Position numbers and translations under genes: made by a program
Notes under the pieces: model-generated
Database searches by the model: none
The model's input: only the letters and a program-made list of their open reading frames with translations
What the model was told of the DNA's origin: nothing
Shown here: positions 17,847 to 26,082 of the stretch, piece by piece
Position numbering within the stretch: position 1 is the stretch's first letter
How the letters are laid out: the number at the start of each line of letters is the position of its first letter
Assembly (NCBI RefSeq): GCF_003946575.1
Contig: NZ_RHOP01000004.1
Coordinates: 62,001-126,000, forward strand
Source of the DNA: Companilactobacillus jidongensis
GTDB taxonomy: Bacteria > Bacillota > Bacilli > Lactobacillales > Lactobacillaceae
Reading direction: 5' to 3'
Length of the DNA stretch: 64,000 nt

Positions 17847-17990
17847 AGACGGAGATTGAAAGTGATGGCGCAGCACAGGACGTTTTTGAAATTCGCGGTT
17901 CATGCGAAGTTCAAAAGCGAAACTTCAGACCGTCCTCCGGCTGAAGTCGATCCCACAGCGGTTCATCACTTTCAACCGGAGGCGGCAAAA
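17847..17990 (+). repeat. Structured intergenic repeat, type B copy 1
   Basis: A 144-base element. The outer stem is a perfect 11-pair helix (17856-17866 with 17965-17975). An inner arm pairs TTTTGAA.TTCGC with GCGAA.TTCAAAA, and a second arm is ACTTCAG/CTGAAGT with loop ACCGTCCTCCGG. It shares the CAGCACAGGA core and overall order with the copy at 25803-25962. An open frame running through it is not a gene. Confidence 0.85.
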
Positions 17991-18089
17991 CATAGAAATA
18001 CTTATAAATCCCAAAAAAACTTAAATAATCCACCGTAACGTATCCGTGGTAGCATGTAGTCGGAAGAATACGACCATGGAGCGTATATT

Positions 18090-18506
18090 ATGAACAAAAT
18101 AATAGTATCTACCATAGTTACTATCTTCTTCATCGCCTTGATCCCAGTGACACTGCTGTTTTCATCCGATGTAGCTGTTCGTGATCGTGCTTTCCGCGAG
18201 GCCACTACTGTCTTAGATAGCAACGACTCTGCCAAATACGGAGACAATCAACAAACAAAGACTTATCTACGAAATCATCCTTATTTGAAACTACAAAAGC
18301 TAACTGATCTTCAAGGTAGCGATGATCAAGGGTCCTTCTTTATAGGAAAAACTAAACAGAATGTTCCATTAAAAATTTATGTAAAATTTGCATCCAATCA
18401 AAATAGACTGGAAGACTTCCAACCAGTCCTTCACATTGAAAAGATCAAACTAATGAAAGAAGCAGCTGTCACGAAGACGGCTGCTTCTTTTGATTTAAAT
18501 TTTTAA
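18090..18506 (+). CDS. Small membrane-anchored protein, unknown function
   Basis: 138 residues. One N-terminal membrane helix or uncleaved signal (IIVSTIVTIFFIALIPVTLLF, residues 4-24) precedes a polar outer domain with no recognised motif. GGAG lies nine bases before the ATG. Oddly, the transcription terminator hairpin lies inside the last codons: the stem at 18456-18490 encodes KEAAVTKTAAS, and the stop follows the T run. Either the tail is read despite the hairpin or most transcripts lack the stop codon. Confidence 0.6.
   Translation: MNKIIVSTIVTIFFIALIPVTLLFSSDVAVRDRAFREATTVLDSNDSAKYGDNQQTKTYLRNHPYLKLQKLTDLQGSDDQGSFFIGKTKQNVPLKIYVKFASNQNRLEDFQPVLHIEKIKLMKEAAVTKTAASFDLNF
18455..18496 (+). 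terminator. Terminator overlapping the end of the preceding coding region
   Basis: AAAGAAGCAGC (18456-18466) pairs perfectly with GCTGCTTCTTT (18480-18490), followed by TTTT. It ends before the stop codon at 18504-18506. Confidence 0.7.
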
Positions 18507-18518
18507 AAATTAGCTCTA

Positions 18519-18562
18519 TTGATATTTTAGTGAAAACGTTTTATAATATCAATTGTCGACAA
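18519..18562 (+). promoter_or_regulatory. Promoter with cre site and FadR-type operator for the RraA operon
   Basis: The -35 is TTGATA (18519-18524) and the -10 TATAAT (18542-18547) with 17 bases between. TGAAAACGTTTTAT (18531-18544) matches the CcpA cre consensus at 12 of 14 bases and overlaps the -10, which would repress. Right after the -10 is TTGTCGACAA (18553-18562), a perfect palindrome of the FadR/GntR operator type (TNGTNNNACNA). The GntR protein at 21212-21856 is the likely binder. Confidence 0.7.
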
Positions 18563-18607
18563 CGTGTATGATTTAATTAATACATTAATGCTTTGGAGGA
18601 AATTATA

Positions 18608-19264
18608 ATGCAAGAGGAAAAAATTATTACTGAACTAAAACAACAAGATGTTACTAGTATTTCTGATGCAATGGACAGTCTTGGTATTCCCTGTGCTGCT
18701 TATGGTATCCAGCCTATTCAACGAAATATTCCATTTTGTGGTCGTGCTTTCACAGTACACTATGTACCATGCGGAATGAAAAAAGGAACTGTCGGTGACT
18801 TTCTAGATGATGTTAAACCAGGCCAAGTGGTTGTTATTGATAATGCTGGCAGAACTGACTGCACAGTCTGGGGAGATATTATGACAAATGTTGCCAACAC
18901 AAATAATATTTCAGCCACAGTAATTAATGGTGTTTGCCGCGATATCCCTGGAATATTGAATACTAATTATCCTGTATATAGCAAAGGATACTACATGGTA
19001 ACAGGCAAGGAGCGTGTTCAAGTAGATACTATCAATAAACCTGTATCCGTTGGATCAGTTCAGGTCCGCCCTAATGACATTATCATCGGAGATGACACTG
19101 GTGTTGTTGTAATTCCTAGTGAAGAAGCTGAAAAGATACTTGAAATTGCTAAGGGTATTCAAAGAAAAGAACAAGAGATAATTCAATTAGTTAAAAATGG
19201 AAGTACCTTAAAAGAAGCGCGAGCAAAAATGGGATATTTTCATTTACAATCAAAGCAAAAATAA
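18608..19264 (+). CDS. RraA/HMG-aldolase-family protein 1
   Basis: 218 residues from ATG 18608, set by GGAGG at 18596; the upstream TTG overlaps that site. The fold is shown by GRAFTVHYV, VVVIDNAGR, the WGDIM segment and NGVCRD with the conserved Arg111-Asp112, then PNDIIIGDDTGVVVIP. The superfamily includes RraA, which inhibits RNase E, and aldolases acting on 4-hydroxy-4-methyl-2-oxoglutarate or oxaloacetate. Because it lies with a transporter, a second homolog and a FadR-type regulator, a catabolic enzyme is likelier than an RNase regulator (inference). Confidence 0.8.
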   Translation: MQEEKIITELKQQDVTSISDAMDSLGIPCAAYGIQPIQRNIPFCGRAFTVHYVPCGMKKGTVGDFLDDVKPGQVVVIDNAGRTDCTVWGDIMTNVANTNNISATVINGVCRDIPGILNTNYPVYSKGYYMVTGKERVQVDTINKPVSVGSVQVRPNDIIIGDDTGVVVIPSEEAEKILEIAKGIQRKEQEIIQLVKNGSTLKEARAKMGYFHLQSKQK

Positions 19265-19279
19265 GGGGATGTCATCATC

Positions 19280-20467
19280 ATGGATTCAAAAAGTAAACGA
19301 ATGCATCTTTTCTCCATAGTCAGTTTGAGTGCCGTAATGTTTGGAGCATACTCTGGACCAGGTTTTGCTTCTGGTGCACAAACTGTAAGCTATTTTCTTA
19401 ATAAGGGACCAATTGGCGTATTCACGGGGCCTCTTATTACTGGTTTACTTTGTTTTATATTTTGCATGCTGCTATTTGAAATAAATAGAATATATCAACC
19501 TAATAATTATCGAGAAGCTTACAACCAAATCTATCAGGGTAAACATCTTCAATGGTTCTTTGGAAATATCAAGGAACTTCAAGTTATCGTCGTTGTGATA
19601 ATTTCATTAGCTTTGCAGATATCGACTGTAGCCGAATTAATTTACAGTATTTATGGTGTAAATAAAACATTGACCAGAGTTCTTTTTATTACTGCTGTTG
19701 TTGCTCTTTCACTTTGGGGGGCTGGGTTCATTAGAAAAGCCAGTTCAATTCTGTCGGTTTTAATAGTTCTGATTTCACTCTACATTGGTTATAAATGCTT
19801 AGGTCCTGCACTACCAGGAATGCATGCTTTCATATCTAGTAATGCCACTCCTAAAGACTTCGGGTATAATTCTCAAGCATTTGCAATCTTCAGCATGTTC
19901 ACTATTGTTGTATTCTTCATGAATGGATACGATGCCTGTGTTCCTGCTTCAAAGGGAATTGTAAAAACAAAAAAAGACGTTTTGATCGTATCACTATTAA
20001 CCTCTATTCTTTGTACCTTTATGACTATAATTTTTACAGTTATTTTTGCATCAGGAATGCCCGGAGTTCTAAAACAGTCCGTTCCAACATTGTGGGCAGT
20101 TACAACGCTTGGAAAATTTAATGTATTAGGACAAACACTCTATGTAGTCCTATCGATTGCAGCAATGTTAAGTACCTCAATGCATTTTATTTTTGTTGTA
20201 TCCGAAAGATTTCAATTACCACTCAAAGGATTAATAAAAAATAGTACTGCATTAACTCGTAAATTAATAATTGCTGTCTTCTTCGTCATAATATGTGCTT
20301 TATTTAGCCTCTTTGGAGTTTTAAATATCGTAAATTATGGATATACAATTTTTACAATGATTGTGGGTCCAATAATGTTATATCCATTGATTATTTCAGT
20401 ACCTTATAGAATTATGAAAAAAAATAAATCATTAAAAAAAGTAATTATAAATACATCAAATAACTAA
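19280..20467 (+). CDS. YkvI-like membrane transporter
   Basis: 395 residues with about ten hydrophobic helices. The N-terminal FGAYSGPGFASGAQTVSYFL resembles the unwound first helix of APC-superfamily carriers, and the rest resembles the YkvI group of putative amino-acid or organic-acid transporters. It lies 15 bases after one RraA-like gene and 17 before the other, so the three form an operon. It probably imports the compound the two enzymes degrade; the compound is unknown. Confidence 0.75.
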   Translation: MDSKSKRMHLFSIVSLSAVMFGAYSGPGFASGAQTVSYFLNKGPIGVFTGPLITGLLCFIFCMLLFEINRIYQPNNYREAYNQIYQGKHLQWFFGNIKELQVIVVVIISLALQISTVAELIYSIYGVNKTLTRVLFITAVVALSLWGAGFIRKASSILSVLIVLISLYIGYKCLGPALPGMHAFISSNATPKDFGYNSQAFAIFSMFTIVVFFMNGYDACVPASKGIVKTKKDVLIVSLLTSILCTFMTIIFTVIFASGMPGVLKQSVPTLWAVTTLGKFNVLGQTLYVVLSIAAMLSTSMHFIFVVSERFQLPLKGLIKNSTALTRKLIIAVFFVIICALFSLFGVLNIVNYGYTIFTMIVGPIMLYPLIISVPYRIMKKNKSLKKVIINTSNN

Positions 20468-20484
20468 AAAAGGAACGAACAATT

Positions 20485-21165
20485 ATGGATAAAAATGTCG
20501 GTTGTCAAATAATCAGTGATTTCAAACGTCCTGACAAAAATTTAATTAAACTTTTTGAAAGTATTCCTGTAGCCAATATTGATGATTGTATGAATCGTCA
20601 GGCCGCAGTTTCTTCAGATATTAAGCCAATGAACAGCACTCCCCTCTTAGGATCAGCATTTACTGTACAAGTTCCTCAAGGCGATAATTTGATGTTTCAT
20701 AAAGCAATGGATCTAGCTGAACCTGGTGACGTAATCGTCATCGACGCTGGAGGTGGTACAAGAAATGCCATCTTTGGTGAAATAATGCTTACATATTGTC
20801 AGAGTCGTGGATTAGCAGGAGTTGTCGTAGATGGTTGTGTCAGAGACAAGGCTGAATTGAGCAACATGAAAATTGCAGCTTATGCAAAGGGTGTTGTACC
20901 AAATGGTCCATACAAAAACGGACCTGGAAAAATAAACGTTCCAATAACATTCGGTGGCAAAATCGTTAAACCTGGTGACATAGTAGTTGGAGATTCAGAT
21001 GGACTGATATTCATAGATCCTAAAGATGCAGAATACCTAGCGGAAAAGGCCCACTCTGTAATGAATAAAGAGGCAAACATAAAAAAAGTAATCAAAACTA
21101 AAGGTAAATACAACAGACCTTGGGTTGATGATAAATTAACGTCCATAAAATGTAATATCGAATAA
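20485..21165 (+). CDS. RraA/HMG-aldolase-family protein 2
   Basis: 226 residues, a divergent homolog of the first RraA-like protein. It has GSAFTVQVPQGDNLM, VIVIDAGGGTRNAIFGEIM, DGCVRD with Arg120-Asp121, YAKGVVPNGPYKNGPG and PGDIVVGDSDGLIFI. The GGTRNAxxGE and VRD elements are those of metal-dependent HMG/CHA-type aldolases. Two paralogs with different active-site loops suggest either two steps of one pathway or a two-subunit enzyme (inference). It is the last gene of the operon. Confidence 0.82.
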   Translation: MDKNVGCQIISDFKRPDKNLIKLFESIPVANIDDCMNRQAAVSSDIKPMNSTPLLGSAFTVQVPQGDNLMFHKAMDLAEPGDVIVIDAGGGTRNAIFGEIMLTYCQSRGLAGVVVDGCVRDKAELSNMKIAAYAKGVVPNGPYKNGPGKINVPITFGGKIVKPGDIVVGDSDGLIFIDPKDAEYLAEKAHSVMNKEANIKKVIKTKGKYNRPWVDDKLTSIKCNIE

Positions 21166-21167
21166 AT

Positions 21168-21204
21168 CAAAAGGACAACCAAAAAATTTGGTTGTCCTTT
21201 TGAT
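21168..21204. terminator. Bidirectional terminator between the RraA operon and gntR
   Basis: A 16-base perfect inverted repeat (21168-21183 with 21187-21202) with T runs on both strands serves two convergent units. Confidence 0.9.
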
Positions 21205-21211
21205 TTTAATT

Positions 21212-21856
21212 TTAAGAATAGAAATCACTTTGATAATCAACAAACTGTAGTGCTGACTTACATACTGCATTTAAATGCACTGCCAACGCATCCTTACATC
21301 CGGATAAATTTCTATCTCGTAACTGATTGATAATTTCCATGTGTTCTCTATATGAATCATCTTTACGATTAGGGTCCTGTGTACTTAATCTGCGCAAGCG
21401 TTCTATTTGAATACTCAAAATACCAAGGAATTGAATCAATCGCTTGCTACCGGATTTATTTACAATTAAGCCATGTAATCTTCGATCTGCTTCATGAAGT
21501 TTTTCCCAGTCAAAATTTTTAACTGCTTCATCAAAAATCATCTCAACATCATCCAATTCTTTATCAAGAATTCGATCAATACTTTTCTCTAATGCCATAG
21601 ATTCTAATGCTATCCTTAATTCGAAAATTTCCTTAACGTCTTCCTCATTAAGTTTAGTAACAACAGTTCCTTTGGCTGGAAAACTTTCAACTAAACCCTG
21701 AACTTGTAATTCTCTAATTGCTTCTCTTATTGGAGTTCGACTCATTTTTAATTGTTCAGATAATTCAATCTCTTTAATTACGGAACCAGGAATCAGCCTA
21801 TTAGAAAGAATTGACTCTTTAATATAATCATATGCGATGTCTTTTCGACTTGCCAC
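21212..21856 (-). CDS. GntR/FadR-type transcriptional regulator
   Basis: 214 residues from a GTG with AGGGGGT upstream. Residues about 1-70 are the GntR winged helix (RLIPGSVIKEIELSEQLKMSRTPIREAIREL). The rest is an all-helical FCD ligand domain with the usual metal-binding acid/histidine positions (HEADRRLHGLIV; YREHMEII; HLNAV). Such proteins sense carboxylic acids. It lies convergent to the RraA operon and probably represses the promoter at 18519 through the TTGTCGACAA palindrome (inference). Confidence 0.88.
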   Translation of the reverse strand: MASRKDIAYDYIKESILSNRLIPGSVIKEIELSEQLKMSRTPIREAIRELQVQGLVESFPAKGTVVTKLNEEDVKEIFELRIALESMALEKSIDRILDKELDDVEMIFDEAVKNFDWEKLHEADRRLHGLIVNKSGSKRLIQFLGILSIQIERLRRLSTQDPNRKDDSYREHMEIINQLRDRNLSGCKDALAVHLNAVCKSALQFVDYQSDFYS

Positions 21857-21926
21857 AATTAAATACCCCCTAAACCTACATAATACTTAATTATACAGCT
21901 ATTAAGTTTAATTCTAACTTAGTATC

Positions 21927-24233
21927 CTATTTCGTATAGTATTTTTCAGGTACATGTTCCAACAATTGTGTTAATCCACCAATGGCCGCAATTGTTAATC
22001 TGTGCATCGCACGAGATGTAATCGTATAGACTAGTTGTTGCTCATCCTCATCGAATCTATCTTTCGAAGCATTCCACATAATGACCGCATCGAATTCTAG
22101 CCCTTTCGCTAAGTAAGATGGCAAAACAATCGTACCTGTGGCTAAACGTTGGTTCTCAGATCTGATCCAAGTTGATTCAACTCCTGCTTTTTCCAGCATC
22201 TTCTGAACCTTTTCCGATTCCTCTAACGTTTTGGTTATGATAGCCGTTGTATAATTTTTCTTATTATTTGAATCTACTTGACCAACGACTTGTTGCAAGG
22301 ATTCTTGTTCGTCCTGTGCCATCAATAGATTTGGTAAGTCACCTTCACGATTGAATGGTTCGATCTTTTGACCGTTCGTTAAGATAGCTTTTGTATAATC
22401 AGTGATTTGCTTAGTCGAACGGTATGAGTGTGTTAATTGAACGACGCGTGTTTCATCCGCATTGAATAAACTTTGAACTTCTGACAATAATGTCTGGCTA
22501 TTTTTCTTTGTAAAGATCGATTGATTCAAGTCACCCAACATCGTATAGCGAGCTCTTGGGAACTTATCCTTCAAGTATGCTAGTTGGAATGGCGTGTAAT
22601 CTTGAATCTCATCGATGAAGACGAACTTCATGTCAAGTTCGCCGTGTTTACCAGTCACCATATCGTACAAGTATAAATACGGGCTCAAGTCATCCATCGA
22701 AATTTGTTTGTGATTGAAGAGGTCAACGAAATCATCAATGTACTGATGCCATTGCTCATCGCTGATGCCATGTTTTTTCAAATCAGTGATTTTAGGTACA
22801 GCCTTCAAGAAGTTCAAGTAATTAGTTGAAACATTCAAGAATCGTAAATGAATGATTTGACTGTAAACCTTTTGCATTGCGGCCATAACAATCTTACGGG
22901 CTAAGAACTTATGCTCTTCGTCACCGTTTTTGAACTCTTGATCAGCAGTATTGTAGAGCATCTTCAATTGTTCCTGACTCAAATCCTCAATCTGTTCTGA
23001 GACCCACTTTGATCGCATCTCTGAACCAACTTTGCGACGTAACATCTTTTGAAGACGTTCAACTGTCGCATCTAGCCTATTACCAAGGTTATATTGTTGA
23101 CCAAAGCTATAATATATTTCCGCAATTTTTTCTTTAGGAATGAAGATATTTCCTTGGAATTTGATATTCTTGAAGCTAACGCCACTTTGGTTAAGTAACT
23201 TACCGTAGTTAGTCAGCGTCTTGAAGAAGCCAATATCGGAAACAAACTTCGAAATATTTTTCTTAACTGGATCTTCTTGTTTTTCAAATTGTTGTGAGAG
23301 ATTCTCAACTGAAATATTAGGCAAACGACGTGCTAAATACTGTGCATACGTCATCTGAACCATATTTTGTTCACCCATTTCTGGTAGAACGTCTTGAATA
23401 TAATCATTGAACAACATGTTCGGACTGAACATGACTACTTGACTAGAAGTCAGGGTTCCACGATATCTATATAGAAGAAATGCGATACGTTGCAGGATAG
23501 CTGACGTCTTACCTGACCCAGCAGCTCCTTGAACAAATAATAGTTTCGATTTAGTATCACGAATAATTTTGTTTTGTTCCGCCTGAATAGTCTTAACGAT
23601 CCCCTTCATATGGGTCGATGACTTACCATCAAGAACTTCAAGTAACATTTGATCACCGATGGTTTCTTGTGTATCAAAGTAGGCTTGAATCTTACCATCT
23701 TCAACTAAAAATTGGCGCTTCAAAAATAGGTCAACGTTCTGCAACCCATCTGGAGTTTGATATTCAACATCGCCAAGTTTTCCATCGTAATAAATACTAG
23801 AAATCGGTGCACGCCAATCGTAGATCAAGAAGTGATCAGTCTTGTCCGTAAAAGAACTCAGACCGATATAGATGGTCTCACGCTTTGGTTCACCCTTTTC
23901 TTGAAAATCCAATCTGGCAAAGAAAGGATTCTTTTCCAACTTCTTCAATATCCCCAAACGCTGCTTAGATTGTTGCCAACTGTTGTTACGTTCATCGAGC
24001 ATTTGTTGCTGCGCATGAATAGAAAGTGCTGAATCCATTGAGATAGCATCGCCATCCATACCAACATGAATGTCATCAAAAGCTCCATTGATAACCTTCA
24101 AATCGTCTTCTGCAATATCAATATGTTCTTGTAACTTTTTTTCAGAAGTTTTGATTTTTTGAACGACATCGTCAAGATGTTCTTGTTCAATCATTTTTTC
24201 ATCTAATTGTTTAACTTTAGATTTTTCCGTCAT
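21927..24233 (-). CDS. helD: HelD-type RNA polymerase-associated helicase
   Basis: 768 residues from the ATG at 24233 (GAGGTGG just upstream; a GTG two codons earlier is possible). A charged coiled-coil N-terminus (about 1-60) is typical of HelD, which inserts it into RNA polymerase. The helicase part has Walker A QGAAGSGKT near 237-245, Walker B VFIDEIQD in the second half, GDLNQS, HSYRST and the C-terminal LAKGLEFDAVIMW. HelD uses ATP to release stalled polymerase from DNA. Length and layout fit the Bacillus type. Confidence 0.9.
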   Translation of the reverse strand: MTEKSKVKQLDEKMIEQEHLDDVVQKIKTSEKKLQEHIDIAEDDLKVINGAFDDIHVGMDGDAISMDSALSIHAQQQMLDERNNSWQQSKQRLGILKKLEKNPFFARLDFQEKGEPKRETIYIGLSSFTDKTDHFLIYDWRAPISSIYYDGKLGDVEYQTPDGLQNVDLFLKRQFLVEDGKIQAYFDTQETIGDQMLLEVLDGKSSTHMKGIVKTIQAEQNKIIRDTKSKLLFVQGAAGSGKTSAILQRIAFLLYRYRGTLTSSQVVMFSPNMLFNDYIQDVLPEMGEQNMVQMTYAQYLARRLPNISVENLSQQFEKQEDPVKKNISKFVSDIGFFKTLTNYGKLLNQSGVSFKNIKFQGNIFIPKEKIAEIYYSFGQQYNLGNRLDATVERLQKMLRRKVGSEMRSKWVSEQIEDLSQEQLKMLYNTADQEFKNGDEEHKFLARKIVMAAMQKVYSQIIHLRFLNVSTNYLNFLKAVPKITDLKKHGISDEQWHQYIDDFVDLFNHKQISMDDLSPYLYLYDMVTGKHGELDMKFVFIDEIQDYTPFQLAYLKDKFPRARYTMLGDLNQSIFTKKNSQTLLSEVQSLFNADETRVVQLTHSYRSTKQITDYTKAILTNGQKIEPFNREGDLPNLLMAQDEQESLQQVVGQVDSNNKKNYTTAIITKTLEESEKVQKMLEKAGVESTWIRSENQRLATGTIVLPSYLAKGLEFDAVIMWNASKDRFDEDEQQLVYTITSRAMHRLTIAAIGGLTQLLEHVPEKYYTK

Positions 24234-24430
24234 GTCCACCTCGAAAATTTTAGTTAAATAATATTACCATTTTTATAAAGATAATTCAAAAATTATAACT
24301 TATTCGAGGTCCCCATAAACGTTGATATAATACAGTTCATCATTAGATAATAAATATTACATTTTTTAGACATTTCGTATAGTTTATCTGGTACAATTTG
24401 GTCATAAAAATGATTATGGAGATGATTCCA

Positions 24431-24892
24431 ATGCAATCACAAATTTACCCATATTTAGCTTTTAAAAATGCTAAAGAAGCCATTGAATACTATCAAGATG
24501 TCTTCGGTGCTACTGAAGTTTATCGTCTAAGTCCTAAAGCTGAACAAGCCAAACAGTTCGGCATTCCTGAAGGAGCTGACTTAGAAAGTATGACCATGCA
24601 CGCCGGATTCACAGTTCTTGGTATGAAAATTGAATGCGCCGATGCCTTCACTGGTAACGCCGATCCATCCGGCCAAGTCTCACTATTATTAGACATCAAT
24701 AGTGAGGATCCCGAAAGTGCCAAAGCCGCCGACGAATTCTATAAACATCTTGAAGAATCAGAGCAAGTCAACATCACCATGCCATTCGCAGAGCAATTCT
24801 GGGGTGGTAAAATGGGTGGATTCACTGATAAATATGGTATCAACTGGATGTTGCATACATCCCCTTGGTCACAAAGTGTCGACCACTCATAA
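24431..24892 (+). CDS. VOC-family (PhnB-like) protein
   Basis: 153 residues from ATG 24431, with GGAG nine bases before; earlier in-frame starts lack a site. It matches the PhnB/3-demethylubiquinone-type glyoxalase fold: YLAFKNAKEAIEYYQDVFGATEV at the N-terminus, MHAGFTVLGMKIECAD in the middle, QVSLLLDINSED, and FWGGKMGGFTDKYGINWMLH at the end. The exact reaction of such proteins is generally unknown. It stands as a single gene. Confidence 0.85.
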   Translation: MQSQIYPYLAFKNAKEAIEYYQDVFGATEVYRLSPKAEQAKQFGIPEGADLESMTMHAGFTVLGMKIECADAFTGNADPSGQVSLLLDINSEDPESAKAADEFYKHLEESEQVNITMPFAEQFWGGKMGGFTDKYGINWMLHTSPWSQSVDHS

Positions 24893-24942
24893 AAGTTAAG
24901 TTCTAACTAACTGATGATTAATATGTAGACTGATCATTAAAA

Positions 24943-24976
24943 AGACGGCAAACACCTACAAGGTGTTATACCGTCT
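24943..24976. terminator. Hairpin after the VOC gene
   Basis: AGACGG..ACACCT pairs with AGGTGT..ACCGTCT in an interrupted stem. The minus-strand side is followed by five T, the plus-strand side by weaker T content. Confidence 0.55.
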
Positions 24977-25023
24977 ATGTTTAATAGTAATTCCACCGAA
25001 GTGATGACTACTATAAAATTATC

Positions 25024-25062
25024 AAAAAAGAGCTAGACCTATGATTAGGTTTAGCTCTATTT
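25024..25062. terminator. Terminator after the Fnr-like gene
   Basis: AGAGCTAGACCT (25029-25040) pairs with AGGTTTAGCTCT (25047-25058) with one mismatch, followed on the minus strand by TTTTTT. Confidence 0.75.
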
Positions 25063-25083
25063 AAATTTATACAATATCGTGAA

Positions 25084-25770
25084 TCACTCAACCATAGCCA
25101 AGCCATCAGCATCAAGAATCTTAATCAAGGTATTAGATTTCTTCTCGATCAATTCATCTTTAGCCAACGAACTTAACTTGCGACTAATCGTTTCCGGTGT
25201 TGTTCCCAAATATGTCGCAATATCTTTTTTCTTCAAAGGCAATTCAAATTGTTCTTGTTTCAAACCGGCGCTTGTTTCCAACAAATAACTAGCCAAGCGG
25301 CTTTCGACACTTGAAGTTGCGGCTTCAGTTGTCTGTTGTTCAAGTTGGACGATCCGTTGTCCGAAAGCATTGACCATATTAACGGCCAACTCTGGTGATG
25401 ACTTCATCAACTTCTGAAAATCACTACGCTTGATCTGACAAACATCCGTATCCATCAAAGCCTGAGCAAAACTGCCTCGATCTTCATTACTGAAAAGTGC
25501 GGCTTCTCCGTCAAAATCACCAGTCTGTAGGATTCTCAACATTTGCTCTTTACCGTTAGAAGCTAATTGAAAAACTTTAGCTTGTCCGTGGGCAACAATC
25601 GTCAAGGCATCAGCAGAATCGCCAGCTTGATAAATGTATTCGCCACTTTCAAAGTGTTTGTCTGAAACTAATGAAGCAACTGTACTTGTATCTTCTTCGG
25701 ACAGTGATTGGAAAATTGTTACCAATTCCACACAATCCTCAGCTGTGTGATTATGAGCTAGATGTGCCAT
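25084..25770 (-). CDS. flp: Fnr-like protein (FLP), Crp/Fnr-family redox regulator
   Basis: 228 residues from ATG 25770, with AAGGAGAACGAC directly before it. An open frame extends 59 codons upstream but reads through a structured repeat and is not coding. Residues about 20-130 are a cyclic-nucleotide-binding-like domain; a long dimer helix and a winged helix follow. The recognition helix TPETISRKL carries the E-x-x-S-R set that in FNR contacts TTGAT. Two cysteines at 13 and 111 match the spacing of the disulfide switch described in Lactobacillus FLP; there is no FNR-type iron-sulfur cluster motif. Three matching boxes lie nearby at 27138, 29074 and 30515. Confidence 0.85.
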   Translation of the reverse strand: MAHLAHNHTAEDCVELVTIFQSLSEEDTSTVASLVSDKHFESGEYIYQAGDSADALTIVAHGQAKVFQLASNGKEQMLRILQTGDFDGEAALFSNEDRGSFAQALMDTDVCQIKRSDFQKLMKSSPELAVNMVNAFGQRIVQLEQQTTEAATSSVESRLASYLLETSAGLKQEQFELPLKKKDIATYLGTTPETISRKLSSLAKDELIEKKSNTLIKILDADGLAMVE

Positions 25771-25802
25771 GTCGTTCTCCTTTTCATTGTTGGTTTTTTG
25801 CT

Positions 25803-25962
25803 TTTTTTGCCTCCGGTAGGAAGTGATTGTACCTGATGTGGTACCGACTTCAGCCAATGTCTGAAGTCTTGCTTTGGAACTCTGCAAATCACAGATTTCA
25901 AAAAACATCCTGTGCTGTAAGAACGGTAAACCACCGTTCAACATCACTTCCTACCTCCGGCT
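25803..25962 (-). repeat. Structured intergenic repeat, type B copy 2
   Basis: A 160-base element on the minus strand. The outer stem is perfect over 13 pairs (25815-25827 with 25943-25955). An extra arm GAACGG/CCGTTC (25921-25939) follows, then an arm pairing TTTGAA.TCTG with CAGA.TTCCAAA, and ACTTCAG/CTGAAGT with loop ACATTGG. It lies just upstream of the flp start codon and may be part of its leader. Confidence 0.85.
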
Positions 25963-26082
25963 AATATAGCTTAAGTTATCGATATTTATAACGTTACTAA
26001 TTTAAGAAGTATTTAACTATTATTTTGCTCAAAGACTATTCTGAATTCTATTCCAAACTCAAAGTTCCAGTACAAGAATTGT

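Noticed and set aside
17621-17990. Repeats as a CRISPR array or IS ends
   Set aside because: There are only two unlike elements here, no regular spacers, no cas genes and no transposase.
17796-18038. 80-codon open frame on the plus strand
   Set aside because: It runs through the type B structured repeat; its sequence is explained by base-paired stems and it has no ribosome binding site.
18608-21165. RraA-like genes as RNase E inhibitors
   Set aside because: The operon has a transporter, a FadR-type regulator and a cre site, which fit catabolism better; the family name alone does not show RNase control.
25771-25947. 59-codon N-terminal extension of the Fnr-like protein
   Set aside because: It reads through a structured repeat, and a strong AAGGAG site sits directly before the internal ATG at 25770.
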